From contig NZ_SWMS01000017.1 of the NCBI RefSeq assembly GCF_005146945.1, positions 1 through 64,000 on the forward strand: 64,000 nt of DNA, written 5' to 3'. The notes under the pieces are model-generated. The model searched no databases and was not told where the DNA came from. It worked only from the letters and a program-made list of their open reading frames with translations. The translations under genes were made by a program, and so were the position numbers. Source of the stretch: Prauserella endophytica. GTDB lineage: Bacteria > Actinomycetota > Actinomycetes > Mycobacteriales > Pseudonocardiaceae. How positions within the stretch are numbered: position 1 is the stretch's first letter; each line of letters opens with the position of its first letter. This document shows, piece after piece, positions 8,760-18,475 of this stretch.

Positions 8760-9611
8760 CTAGGCCCAGCCGATCCCGAAGATGCCGGGGCCGAAGTCCA
8801 GCGCGATGGCGTGCACGCTGTTGCCCTCGTCGACCTTGAGCGGGCGGGACTCGGGCTCGTCGGCGTCCTCGGGGCGGGCGTACTGCCAGCATTGCGAGGG
8901 CGTGGAGCCCATTCCGAAATGCACCTCCAGCAGGTACTCCGGAATGGGGTGCCAGAATTCGCGGAAATGCGCTTTGCGACATTCCGGTCCGGGCGCGTGG
9001 TCGTAACGCAGTGCGTATTCGACGAGGTAGGTCTCGCCGGTGTCGATGGGGTGGCCGAAGAGCAGCTCGGCGAGGGTGAGCCCCGCGTCGGCGTCCACCT
9101 CGACCCTGCCGATGCTGCAGTTGCGCAGGGGGCGCAGGTTCGGGGCGCGCTCGCCGGAGCCGTCCTGGCGGTAGGCGAGCAGCCAGCGGTCCTGCCCGTC
9201 GGCTCCGGCCTTGAATACCGCGGTGGCCGTCACCGCGCTCTGTCCGCCGTCAGCGGAGATCTCGCACCGGTCGTGCAGGCCGACCAGGGTGATGCCGGAG
9301 TGCGCGTCGAGGGTCAGCGGGCGTGCGGTGTCCTCGGCGCGCCTGCGGGAGGACGACGTGCCTCGTGGCCGGGGCGGTGGCAGGAGGCCGAGCAGTGCCC
9401 CCGAGGGCAGCTCTAGGATCTGCTCGAGCGCGCGGACCGCGGAAATGGAGCTCTGCCGTTCTGGCTGCCGTTTTCCGGACTGCCAGTAGCTCAATGCGGT
9501 GACACTCACCGAAATGCCGTGTTCCTGCAGCCGTGCCTGAATACGGTCGAGCCCGAGCCCGCTCGTCGAAATGGCCCCTCTCAGGGCCGACGAGAATGCG
9601 GTGCCACCCAA
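8760..9611 (-). CDS. XRE-family regulator with C-terminal effector domain
   Basis: A 283-residue protein with a Cro/C1-like helix-turn-helix at residues 15-65 (LDRIQARLQEHGISVSVTALSYWQ then SGKRQPERQ). The remaining 200 residues are beta-rich and hydrophilic with no recognised catalytic motif. The frame starts with TTG at 9611. This HTH plus unknown domain layout is common in Pseudonocardiaceae and Streptomyces. It stops 20 bases from the convergent acyl-CoA synthetase stop and is divergent from the secreted protease (9833), which it could regulate; that is inference only. Confidence 0.75.
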   Translation of the reverse strand: MGGTAFSSALRGAISTSGLGLDRIQARLQEHGISVSVTALSYWQSGKRQPERQSSISAVRALEQILELPSGALLGLLPPPRPRGTSSSRRRAEDTARPLTLDAHSGITLVGLHDRCEISADGGQSAVTATAVFKAGADGQDRWLLAYRQDGSGERAPNLRPLRNCSIGRVEVDADAGLTLAELLFGHPIDTGETYLVEYALRYDHAPGPECRKAHFREFWHPIPEYLLEVHFGMGSTPSQCWQYARPEDADEPESRPLKVDEGNSVHAIALDFGPGIFGIGWA

Positions 9612-9832
9612 TTTCCGGCTCGCCCCCCGACGATAGTGGCCATAACGATATGGACAAGGTTAGCAGCGCTCTGTAACGACCGAGTGCTGGCTGCGCAGGG
9701 TGACCGTACATCCTAATGGTCTACCCACGTGTGGGCCAAACGGCCTACAACTGGTAACTGTGAATTATTGCCCAACTGCATCCCACCCAGTTTGCATGGC
9801 TCACGTACTGCTGGGGACGAGGAAGGAAGCCA

Positions 9833-11020
<1,188 letters not shown>

Positions 11021-11039
11021 CCCGGAGGAACGCCTGACG

Positions 11040-11078
11040 AACGGTGGCCCGGCGCGAGCTTCGCGCCGGGCCACCGTT
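11040..11078 (+). terminator. Strong stem-loop after the subtilase gene
   Basis: A perfect 18-bp stem (11040-11057 pairing with 11061-11078) with a 3-base loop lies 20 bases after the protease stop. The arms contain GGCCCGGCGCGA and its complement. Only a weak T-rich tail (TGTGTT) follows. This is the expected form of an actinobacterial intrinsic terminator. Confidence 0.8.
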
Positions 11079-11104
11079 GTGTTACCAGGCGGTAGGGTCA
11101 GCGC

Positions 11105-11857
11105 ATGGTCTACCGGAAGAACATCGTGATCACCGGCGCCAGCGCGGGCCTCGGTGAGGGCATGGCCAGGCGGTTCGCCGCCGACGGCAGGAACCTCGCG
11201 CTGTGCGCGCGGCGCACCGAACGGCTCGACGCGCTCGCCGGGGAACTGACCGCCGCCCACCCCGGCATCCGGGTGGTCACCCGCCAGCTCGACGTCAACG
11301 ACCACGACCGCGTCTTCACGGTGTTCCGCGAGTTCCGCGACGAGCTCGGCTCCCTCGACCGCGTGATCGTCAACGCCGGGCTCGGCAAGGGCCAGCCCAT
11401 CGGCAGCGGTCATTTCGCCGCGAACCGGCAGACCGTGGAGACCAACCTCGTCGCCGCGCTGGCCCAGTGCGAGGCGGCGCTGGAGACCTTCCGCGAGCAG
11501 CGCGCGGGTCACCTCGTCGTGGTGTCGTCGTTCAGCGCGCTGCGGGGTATGCCGCGCAACCTCACCGCCTACGCCGCGTCGAAGGCCGGCGTCGCGACAC
11601 TCGCCGACGGCATCAGGGCCGACGTGCACGGCACGCCGATCGCCGTCACGACGCTGCTGCCCGGCTACATCGCCTCCGAGATGACGGGCAGGGCCGGCCG
11701 GACGCCGCTGCTCGCGAGCGCGGAGCGCGGCGGCGACGCGCTGGTCAAGGCCATCGAGAGCGAGAAGGCGAAGGCGTACGTGCCGACTCTGCCCTGGGCG
11801 CCGCTCAGCGTGGTGGTGCGGGTGCTGCCGGCCGGGCTGTTGCGGAGGTTCACCTGA
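11105..11857 (+). CDS. Short-chain dehydrogenase/reductase (SDR)
   Basis: A 250-residue classical SDR. The nucleotide-binding motif is GASAGLGEG near residue 13, the NAG motif is NAGLGKG near residue 91, and the catalytic Ser and YxxxK are in VVSSFSALRG and YAASKAG. The substrate is unknown. One base separates its stop from the next gene's ATG, so SDR, phosphatase and SMP-30 genes probably form an operon after the terminator at 11040. Confidence 0.9.
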   Translation: MVYRKNIVITGASAGLGEGMARRFAADGRNLALCARRTERLDALAGELTAAHPGIRVVTRQLDVNDHDRVFTVFREFRDELGSLDRVIVNAGLGKGQPIGSGHFAANRQTVETNLVAALAQCEAALETFREQRAGHLVVVSSFSALRGMPRNLTAYAASKAGVATLADGIRADVHGTPIAVTTLLPGYIASEMTGRAGRTPLLASAERGGDALVKAIESEKAKAYVPTLPWAPLSVVVRVLPAGLLRRFT

Positions 11858-11858
11858 C

Positions 11859-12521
11859 ATGGGCGCCATCTACCTGGTGAGGCACGGGCAGGCGTCCTTC
11901 GGCGCCGCCGACTACGACGTGCTCTCCGAGCGCGGTCACGAGCAGTCGCGGCTGGCGGGCGCCGAGCTCGGCAGGCGGGGCGTCCGCGCCGACGAGGCGT
12001 GGTGCGGCACCCTCTCGCGGCAGCGCGCGACCGCGGCCGAGGCGCTCGCCGGGTTCGCGCCCGGTGTGGTCGCCAAGGAGGACCCGCGCTGGAACGAGTA
12101 CGACCACGTCGACATCGCCGCCCATCACGGCGGGGGAGCGGCGCAGGACAGCGCCGACCCGAGGGCGTACCAGGCCGCGCTGGAGTCCGCGCTCGCCGCG
12201 TGGACCGCCGCGGGCGCCGACAGCGGCGCTGACGAGACGTGGCCCGGCTTCCTCGCGCGGGTGCGCGGCGCCTTCGAGGAGCTGGCCGCACGGGTGGGCA
12301 GCGGCGAGCAGGCGGTGGTCTTCACCTCCGGCGGCGTGATCGCCACACTCTGCGGGCTGCTCACCGGTGACCCGGCGGAAGGGCTGATCACGTTCAACCG
12401 GGTGGTGGTGAACGCCGGCATCACGAAGTTCGTCACCGGCCGGTCGGGAACGACCCTGCTGTCGTTCAACGAGCACGGGCACTTCGAGGGTGAGGCCAGG
12501 AAGCTACTCAGCTACCGCTAG
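11859..12521 (+). CDS. Histidine phosphatase family protein
   Basis: A 220-residue protein of the phosphoglycerate mutase-like fold. The catalytic RHG motif is at the N-terminus (IYLVRHGQASF), with a second arginine motif further on (CGTLSRQRATAAEAL). The second conserved histidine, normally in a GH motif, is replaced by SGGVIATL, so phosphatase activity is not certain. It lies between an SDR and an SMP-30-like gene in a tight run. Confidence 0.8.
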   Translation: MGAIYLVRHGQASFGAADYDVLSERGHEQSRLAGAELGRRGVRADEAWCGTLSRQRATAAEALAGFAPGVVAKEDPRWNEYDHVDIAAHHGGGAAQDSADPRAYQAALESALAAWTAAGADSGADETWPGFLARVRGAFEELAARVGSGEQAVVFTSGGVIATLCGLLTGDPAEGLITFNRVVVNAGITKFVTGRSGTTLLSFNEHGHFEGEARKLLSYR

Positions 12522-12530
12522 GAGGACGGC

Positions 12531-13466
12531 ATGGCGCGGTTCGGCAAGGTCGAGCTCATCCAGGTCAACGGACGTGGCCCCGAGGACGTGCTGGTGGACG
12601 CCGACGGCGGTGTCTACACCGGACTCGACGACGGCCGCATCATCCGCGTGGGTCCCGGCGGCAGGCGGATCGACGCCGTCGCCGACACCGGCGGGCGGCC
12701 GCTGGGACTGGAGTTCCTCGGCGACGAGAGCGAGCTGCTCGTCTGCGACGCGCGCAAGGGCGTGCTCGCGGTGGCGGTCGCGGACGGCTCCGTCCGCACG
12801 CTGGTGGGCGAGGTCGAGGGCGAGCCCATGCTGTTCTGCAACAACGCGGCCGTGGCCGGCGACGGCACGATCTACTTCACCGACAGCTCCACGGTGTACC
12901 CGATCGAGAAGTGGCGCGACGATCTCATCGAGCAGACCGGCACCGGCCGGCTCTTCCGCCGCACGCCGGACGGCGCGGTGGAGCGGATCGCCGACGGGCT
13001 GCAGTTCGCCAACGGCGTGGCACTCGCGCCAGACGAGTCGTTCGTGACGGTGGCCGAGACCGGGGCGTTCCGGTTGCGCCGAATTTGGCTGGCCGGACCG
13101 AAAACGGGCACGGAGGACATTTTTCTCGACGACGTTCCCGGATATCCGGACAACATCTCCACGGGCAGCGACGGCCTGATCTGGGTGACGCAGGCGAGTC
13201 CGAAGGTGGCCTCGCTCGATCGCGTCCGGAAGCTGCCCTCGCCCGCGAGGGCGGTGGTACGCAAGCTCCCCACCTGGCTGCAGCCGTCGCCGACGCGCAC
13301 GTGCGGCGTGCTCGGAGTGTCCGCCCTCGGCGAAATCGTGCACCGGCTCGAAGGCGAGATCGAGGGCTTCCACATGCTCACCGGGGTGCGGGAGCGCGCC
13401 GGTCAGCTGTACTTCGGCAGCCTCGTGCTGCGATGCCTCGCGGTCACGCGCGTGCCCCGGAAGTGA
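12531..13466 (+). CDS. SMP-30/gluconolactonase-like beta-propeller protein
   Basis: A 311-residue protein with repeated beta-propeller blades (GPEDVLVDADGGVYTGLDDGRI, ADGLQFANGVALAPDE, GYPDNISTGSDGLIWV). These match the SMP-30/strictosidine synthase-like family of lactonases and esterases. No signal peptide is visible. An excellent Shine-Dalgarno site (TAGGAGGACGGC) precedes ATG 12531 and overlaps the stop of the phosphatase gene. The substrate is unknown. Confidence 0.8.
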   Translation: MARFGKVELIQVNGRGPEDVLVDADGGVYTGLDDGRIIRVGPGGRRIDAVADTGGRPLGLEFLGDESELLVCDARKGVLAVAVADGSVRTLVGEVEGEPMLFCNNAAVAGDGTIYFTDSSTVYPIEKWRDDLIEQTGTGRLFRRTPDGAVERIADGLQFANGVALAPDESFVTVAETGAFRLRRIWLAGPKTGTEDIFLDDVPGYPDNISTGSDGLIWVTQASPKVASLDRVRKLPSPARAVVRKLPTWLQPSPTRTCGVLGVSALGEIVHRLEGEIEGFHMLTGVRERAGQLYFGSLVLRCLAVTRVPRK

Positions 13467-13499
13467 TGCCGGAAGTGATCCCGGACACGCCTTGACGCG

Positions 13500-13529
13500 T
13501 TGTAGACCGAATTCCGGCACGGGTACGAT
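13500..13529 (+). promoter_or_regulatory. Possible promoter of the DHA2 transporter gene
   Basis: TTGTAG (13500-13505) and TACGAT (13524-13529) are separated by 18 bases. They lie in the 135-bp gap before the transporter start and would give a leader of about 65 bases. The match to the vegetative consensus is moderate. Confidence 0.3.
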
Positions 13530-13601
13530 TGTCCACTGAAGTGGGGGAATTCTTCTTGGCGCCTCGTGTTTTTGGTGCCTTTTTCACGAGAAACGGTTTT
13601 G

Positions 13602-15149
13602 ATGACGACTTCGGAAATGAGTGCCGGTGACAGACCGTCGCCGGCCGATGACAAGCTCGACCGGGGTGTACTGAAGATCGCGAGCGTCGTGGTCGTGGGC
13701 GCCATCATGGCGATCCTCGACACGACCGTCGTCAACGTCGCGCTGCAGCAGCTGACGCTGGAGTTCGAGACGTCGTTCGACACCATCCAGTGGGTCGCGA
13801 CGGGGTACATGCTGGCGCTCGCCACGGTGATCCCGGTGACGGGCTGGGCGGCCGACCGGTTCGGCACCAAACGCCTCTACATGCTCGCGATCGTGTTGTT
13901 CCTCGTCGGCTCCGTGGTGGCGGGCATGGCGTGGAGCATCGAGTCGCTGATCGCCTTCCGGGTGGTCCAGGGTCTCGGCGGCGGCATGCTGATGCCGGCG
14001 GGCATGACGATCATGACGAGGGCGGCGGGCCCGCAGCGCGTCGGCCGTGTCATGGCGGTGCTCGGGGTGCCGATGCTGCTGGGCCCGATCGCGGGCCCGA
14101 TCCTCGGCGGCTGGCTGGTCGACTCGGTGAGCTGGCGCTGGATCTTCTACATCAACGTGCCGATCGGTGCGGTCGCGTTGTACCTCGCATGGCGCCTGCT
14201 GCCGAAGGACGAGCCGCAGCCAGCGGGCCGGTTCGACTTCCCGGGCATGCTGATGCTCTCGCCCGGCCTGGCCCTGCTGATCTACGGCGTCTCCGACATC
14301 CCGGCCGCCGGTGGGATCGGCGAGACGAGCGTGTGGCTGCCGATGTCGCTCGGCATCGTGCTGATCGCCGGGTTCATCGTCCGCGCGCTGCGCGTGGAGA
14401 ACCCGCTCGTGAACCTGAAGCTCTTCCGCGACCGGACGTTCTCCATCGCGGCGATCACGATGTCGCTGTTCGCGATCGCGTTCTTCGGGGCGATGCTGCT
14501 GCTGCCGACGTACTTCATCCTCGTGCGCGGCGAGACGGCACTGCGGGCCGGACTGCTGCTGGCGCCGCAGGGGCTCGGCGCGATGGTGATGATGCCGATC
14601 GCGGGCAGGCTCGCCGACCGCACGGGCGCGGGCAAGATCGTGCTGCCGGGCCTCGTGGTGATCCTCGCCGGGCTCGCCGTGTGGGCGCAGGCCGCCGCCG
14701 ACACGCCGTACTGGCTGCTGATGGTGTCGCTGTTCGTGCTGGGCCTCGGCATGGGCTCGTCGATGATGCCGATCATGTCGGCAGCGCTGCAGACGCTGAG
14801 GAAGAAGGACGTGGCGCAGGCGTCGAGTGCGCTGAACATCATCCAGCAGACGGCCGGTGCCGTCGGCGCCGCGGTGATGTCGATCATCCTCGCCGCGCTG
14901 CTGGCCGGGAAGTTCGGCGTGGAGACCAGCCAGGGTCAGCTCGCGGCGACAGCGGCGCTGCAGAACCCGCAGACGCACGACGCCGCAGCGGTGCTGGCGG
15001 CCGACTCGTTCGCGTCGACGTTCGTGTGGTCGCTGCTGCTGGTGGCGCTCTGCATCATCCCGGCGCTGTTCCTGCCGAAGCGCCCGCCCGCCGCCCCGCC
15101 GGTCGGCGACGACGAGGGTGCCCCCACCCCGCCGATGCTCGCCCACTGA
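13602..15149 (+). CDS. MFS drug:H+ antiporter, DHA2 (EmrB/QacA) family
   Basis: A protein of about 515 residues with 14 predicted membrane segments. It has the DHA2 signature LDTTVVNVALQQL in the first helix, the MFS loop motif WAADRFGTKRLY, and the antiporter motif C region VLGVPMLLGPIAGPILGGWLVD. ATG 13602 is preferred over the further upstream start of the open frame; ATG 13617 is also possible. The gene converges on a TetR regulator (15233) across one copy of the dispersed repeat. Regulation by that TetR is likely but not shown. Confidence 0.9.
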   Translation: MTTSEMSAGDRPSPADDKLDRGVLKIASVVVVGAIMAILDTTVVNVALQQLTLEFETSFDTIQWVATGYMLALATVIPVTGWAADRFGTKRLYMLAIVLFLVGSVVAGMAWSIESLIAFRVVQGLGGGMLMPAGMTIMTRAAGPQRVGRVMAVLGVPMLLGPIAGPILGGWLVDSVSWRWIFYINVPIGAVALYLAWRLLPKDEPQPAGRFDFPGMLMLSPGLALLIYGVSDIPAAGGIGETSVWLPMSLGIVLIAGFIVRALRVENPLVNLKLFRDRTFSIAAITMSLFAIAFFGAMLLLPTYFILVRGETALRAGLLLAPQGLGAMVMMPIAGRLADRTGAGKIVLPGLVVILAGLAVWAQAAADTPYWLLMVSLFVLGLGMGSSMMPIMSAALQTLRKKDVAQASSALNIIQQTAGAVGAAVMSIILAALLAGKFGVETSQGQLAATAALQNPQTHDAAAVLAADSFASTFVWSLLLVALCIIPALFLPKRPPAAPPVGDDEGAPTPPMLAH

Positions 15150-15167
15150 CCCGTAGCCCACTCGACT

Positions 15168-15221
15168 GCAGTGAAGGCCACCATGCCTGCGTTCAACGCA
15201 GTGAAGGTGGCCTTCACTGCG
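15168..15221. repeat. Dispersed palindromic element, single 54-bp copy
   Basis: The same 54-bp structure as at 5159: a unit starting GCAGTGAAGGCCACC, the linker TTCAAC, and a hairpin with 10-bp arms around TGG. It lies between the convergent stops of the DHA2 transporter (15149) and the TetR gene (15233). Confidence 0.9.
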
Positions 15222-15232
15222 ACTGGGTGGGG

Positions 15233-15853
15233 TCAGGCGGGGCTGATCTGGGGGAGTACGTCGGTCACCAGGGTCAGCAGCTGGGTGCTCAGCAGCTTGT
15301 GGACCTGCTCGCGGCTCAGCGTGCCGCGCACGAGCCATTCGCGTCCCGCGGCCTTCACCATGCCGCCGTAGGCGCGCACCAGCGCGTTGAGCTGTTCCCA
15401 GCGCGGGTCGTCCTCGGCGAAGCCCATCGCCTCGAGTACGCGGTCGGCGGAGCGACGGTCGGCCTCGTCGACGATCTGCTCCACCTCCAGGTCCCGTCCG
15501 ATGCCCTCGGGCGTGATCGCGGCGAGCCACATCTTCTCCTGTTTGCTCACCATGTCGAGGAACCATTCGACCGCGGCATCGGTCCGTTCCTCTACGGAAC
15601 CGGACGGTAACTGTGCCACCGCGACATGCGGCACGGTGAGTGCCCTTTTGACAACTGCCAGATAAAGTTCGCGCTTCGTCCCGAAATAGTGGTTTATCAG
15701 ACCACGCGCGACGCCGGCCCTGGCTGCGATGTCCGATGTAGACACCTCGGCATACGGCCGTTCACCGAACAACTGCGCCGCGCACTTGAAGATCTGTTCC
15801 CTGCGCTCGTCCGGCTCGAGCCGTCGCCATTTGGGTGCCGATTCCGCGGTCAT
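15233..15853 (-). CDS. TetR-family transcriptional regulator
   Basis: A 206-residue regulator. The N-terminal helix-turn-helix spans about residues 16-62 (RREQIFKCAAQLFGERPYAE, then TSDIAARAGVARGLINHYFGTKRELYL). The rest is an all-helical ligand-binding domain. Convergent placement next to the DHA2 exporter suggests control of that gene. It starts 13 bases past the stop of the ChoD-like gene, so it could also act in that region. Confidence 0.9.
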   Translation of the reverse strand: MTAESAPKWRRLEPDERREQIFKCAAQLFGERPYAEVSTSDIAARAGVARGLINHYFGTKRELYLAVVKRALTVPHVAVAQLPSGSVEERTDAAVEWFLDMVSKQEKMWLAAITPEGIGRDLEVEQIVDEADRRSADRVLEAMGFAEDDPRWEQLNALVRAYGGMVKAAGREWLVRGTLSREQVHKLLSTQLLTLVTDVLPQISPA

Positions 15854-15866
15854 GTTGTGCAGTTTC

Positions 15867-17576
15867 TCACGCCGGTTCCGATTTCGCCGGAAAGAGCGGC
15901 AGCCGCAGTGCGCCAGGCGCGGAATCGGGCACGACCGGGTGTTTCGGTGCCACCGGAGCGACTCGTCGGTAGCTTTCCCCGAGTGGGGGCCGCGGATCCT
16001 CCTCGCCCTTGTTCGGCCACATCGCCACGGCCCGCTCCGCCTGTGCGGTGATGGTCAGCGACGGGTTCACGCCGAGGTTGGCCGTGATCGTGGAGCCGTC
16101 CACCACGTGCAGGCCCTCGTAGCCGTACAGCCGCTGGTACGGGTCCACGACGCCGGTCTCGGGGGAGTCGCCGATCGCGCAACCGCCGATGAAGTGCCCG
16201 GTGAGCGGGATGTTCGCCAGGTCGTTCCAGCCGCCGCCGGGCAGGCCGCCGATCTTGTCGGCGACCCGGCGCGTGACCTCGTGTCCCGCCGGGATCCACG
16301 TCGGGTTCGGCTCGCCGATGCCCTGCTTCGTCTTCAGCCGCCTGCCGAAGAGGCCCCGCTTGGTGTAGGTCGTCACGGAGTTGTCGAGGGTCTGCATCAC
16401 CAGCAGCGCGATGGTCTGCTCCGACCAGCGCCTCGGGTTGTGCAGCGCGGGCAGCGACCTCCGGTGCTTCCACATCTGCCTGAGCCCGAGCACCCAGCGC
16501 CGCTTGCCGGGCACGGGGTCGGTGAGCACCGCGCCGAGCAGGCCGAGGAGGTTGCTGCCCTTGCCGTAGCGCACGGGCTCGACGTGTGTCACCTCGTCGG
16601 GATGGATCGAGGACGTGATCGCTACGCCGCGGTGGTACTCCGTGTCCTTGCGCGTGGTGCGGGCGGCGAGGATCGCCTCGGAGTTGGTGCGCGCGAGCAC
16701 CCCGACCCTCGGCGAGAGCCGGGGCAGCACGCCCCGGTCGCGCATCTTGTGCAGCAGCCGCTGGGTGCCGAGCGCCGCGGCGGAGAAGATCACCTGCTCT
16801 GCCGTGAACGTCCGGCGCCGCCAGGGGCGTCCGGTGTGGACGGTGGCTACCGAGTACCCGCCACCGGGCAGGGGCCGGACCTCGGTGACCGTGGTCATCG
16901 GGTGCACGCGCGCGCCCGCCTGCTCGGCGAGGTAGAGGTAGTTCTTCACCATCGTGTTCTTCGCGCCGTGGCGGCACCCGGTCATGCACTCGCCGCAGTG
17001 GGTGCACGTCCGCCGCTGCGGTCCCACGCCGCCGAAGAACGGGTCGGGCACGCGCACGCCCGGCTTCGTGCCCTCCTCGCCGAAGTACACGCCGACGGGC
17101 GTCGGGCCGTACGTGTGGCCGATGCCCATGTCCTCGGCGACCGCGCGCATCACCTCGTCCGCGGGCGAGGTGAGCGGGTAGCGGGTCACGCCGAGCATGC
17201 GCTTGGCCTGGTCGTAGTACGGCGCGAGCTCGGCCTTCCAGTCCGTGATGTGCGCCCACTGCCGGTCGGCGTAGAAGGCGTCCGGCGGCTCATAGAGCGT
17301 GTTGGCGTAGACGAGCGAGCCACCGCCAACGCCGGCGCCGGTGAGCACGAGCGCGTCCTTGAGCGGGGTCATCCGCAGGATGCCGGTGCAGCCGAGCGCC
17401 GGCGCGAAGACATAGTCCCGCAGCCGCCACGACGTCTTCGGCAGTTCCTCGTCGGCGAACCGCCTGCCCATCTCGAGCACGCCGACCCGGTAGCCCTTCT
17501 CCGTCAGGCGCAGTGCGCTGACGGAGCCGCCGAAGCCGGAGCCGATGACCAGGACGTCGTAGTCGAACTGCGTCAT
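15867..17576 (-). CDS. choD: GMC oxidoreductase, ChoD-type (cholesterol oxidase-like)
   Basis: A 569-residue FAD enzyme. The dinucleotide-binding site is DVLVIGSGFGGSVSALRLTE, GAGVGGGSLVYANTLY is the FAD contact motif, and CTHCGECMTGCRHGAKNT is a cysteine-rich stretch. The C-terminus has the NLGVNPSLTITAQAERA signature. Long stretches match my memory of M. tuberculosis ChoD (Rv3409c), including GKGSNLLGLL and SSIHPDEVTHVEPVR. Homologues are called cholesterol oxidases, but oxidase activity is doubtful for some. The start at MTQFDYD is chosen because it opens directly on the nucleotide-binding strand; the frame continues 45 codons upstream without family resemblance. Confidence 0.9.
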   Translation of the reverse strand: MTQFDYDVLVIGSGFGGSVSALRLTEKGYRVGVLEMGRRFADEELPKTSWRLRDYVFAPALGCTGILRMTPLKDALVLTGAGVGGGSLVYANTLYEPPDAFYADRQWAHITDWKAELAPYYDQAKRMLGVTRYPLTSPADEVMRAVAEDMGIGHTYGPTPVGVYFGEEGTKPGVRVPDPFFGGVGPQRRTCTHCGECMTGCRHGAKNTMVKNYLYLAEQAGARVHPMTTVTEVRPLPGGGYSVATVHTGRPWRRRTFTAEQVIFSAAALGTQRLLHKMRDRGVLPRLSPRVGVLARTNSEAILAARTTRKDTEYHRGVAITSSIHPDEVTHVEPVRYGKGSNLLGLLGAVLTDPVPGKRRWVLGLRQMWKHRRSLPALHNPRRWSEQTIALLVMQTLDNSVTTYTKRGLFGRRLKTKQGIGEPNPTWIPAGHEVTRRVADKIGGLPGGGWNDLANIPLTGHFIGGCAIGDSPETGVVDPYQRLYGYEGLHVVDGSTITANLGVNPSLTITAQAERAVAMWPNKGEEDPRPPLGESYRRVAPVAPKHPVVPDSAPGALRLPLFPAKSEPA

Positions 17577-17701
17577 GCGGACACGTTGACCGCTTGTTGG
17601 CAATGTGTCAAGAGGAGTCACTCCCACGGTAGGGCGGCCCCTACCCAGATTCGGGGGCGGACACCGCTGACCTGGGCGCTCGCCGACGGTGAGATGGAGC
17701 C

Positions 17702-18472
17702 ATGACAGCACCCGCAGCGACCCGGTGGCAGCAGACGGCGGGCCGCACGCCCGCCGCCGTCGAGCTACGAGGCGTGAGCAGGCACTACGGGGGCAAGCAC
17801 GCCCAGGTCCGCGCGCTCGACGACGTGAGTGTCGCGTTCGCGCAGGGCTCGTGGACGGCCGTGATGGGCCCGTCCGGCTCGGGCAAGTCGACGCTGCTGC
17901 ACTGTGCGGCCGGGCTCGAACGCGTGAGCGCGGGGCAGGTGCTGCTCGGCGAACACGACCTCACCGCCGCCGACGACGCGGAGCTGACGGCGTTGCGGCG
18001 CAGTGAGATCGGCTTCGTCTTCCAGAGCTTCAACCTCATCGCCTCGCTCACCGCCGAGCAGAACGTGACGCTGCCGCTCAAGCTCGCCGGGCAGCGGGTC
18101 TCGGCCAAGGCGGTGCGGCAGGTCCTCGCGAGCGTCGGGCTCGATGAACGCAGGCGGCACCGGCCCCGCGAGCTTTCCGGCGGCCAGCAGCAGCGCGTCG
18201 CGATCGCCCGCGCCATGGTGACCCGGCCCCGCGTGCTCTTCGCCGACGAGCCCACCGGCGCGCTCGACTCGACCTCCGCCCGCCAGGTGCTGCGCCTGCT
18301 GCGGGAAATGGTCGACGGCGTGGGCCAGACCATCGTCATGGTCACCCACGACCCGGCCGCGGCCGCGAGCGCGGACTCCGTGATGTTCCTGTCCGACGGC
18401 CGCATCGTCGACCACGCGCGCGCGCCCAGCGCGGCAGAGGTGGCCGAGCGCCTCGCGCGGCTGGAAGGCTGA
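17702..18472 (+). CDS. ABC transporter ATP-binding protein (MacB/LolD type)
   Basis: A 256-residue ATPase with Walker A GPSGSGKST (56-64), Q-loop FVFQSFNL, signature LSGGQ (158-162), Walker B VLFADEP (178-184) and switch histidine VTHDP. The sequence is of the MacB/LolD/FtsE group, which pairs with FtsX-type permeases. Three bases separate its stop from the GTG of the permease, so the two form an operon. The likely role is mechanotransmission or export across the membrane. Confidence 0.95.
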   Translation: MTAPAATRWQQTAGRTPAAVELRGVSRHYGGKHAQVRALDDVSVAFAQGSWTAVMGPSGSGKSTLLHCAAGLERVSAGQVLLGEHDLTAADDAELTALRRSEIGFVFQSFNLIASLTAEQNVTLPLKLAGQRVSAKAVRQVLASVGLDERRRHRPRELSGGQQQRVAIARAMVTRPRVLFADEPTGALDSTSARQVLRLLREMVDGVGQTIVMVTHDPAAAASADSVMFLSDGRIVDHARAPSAAEVAERLARLEG

Positions 18473-18475
18473 GCC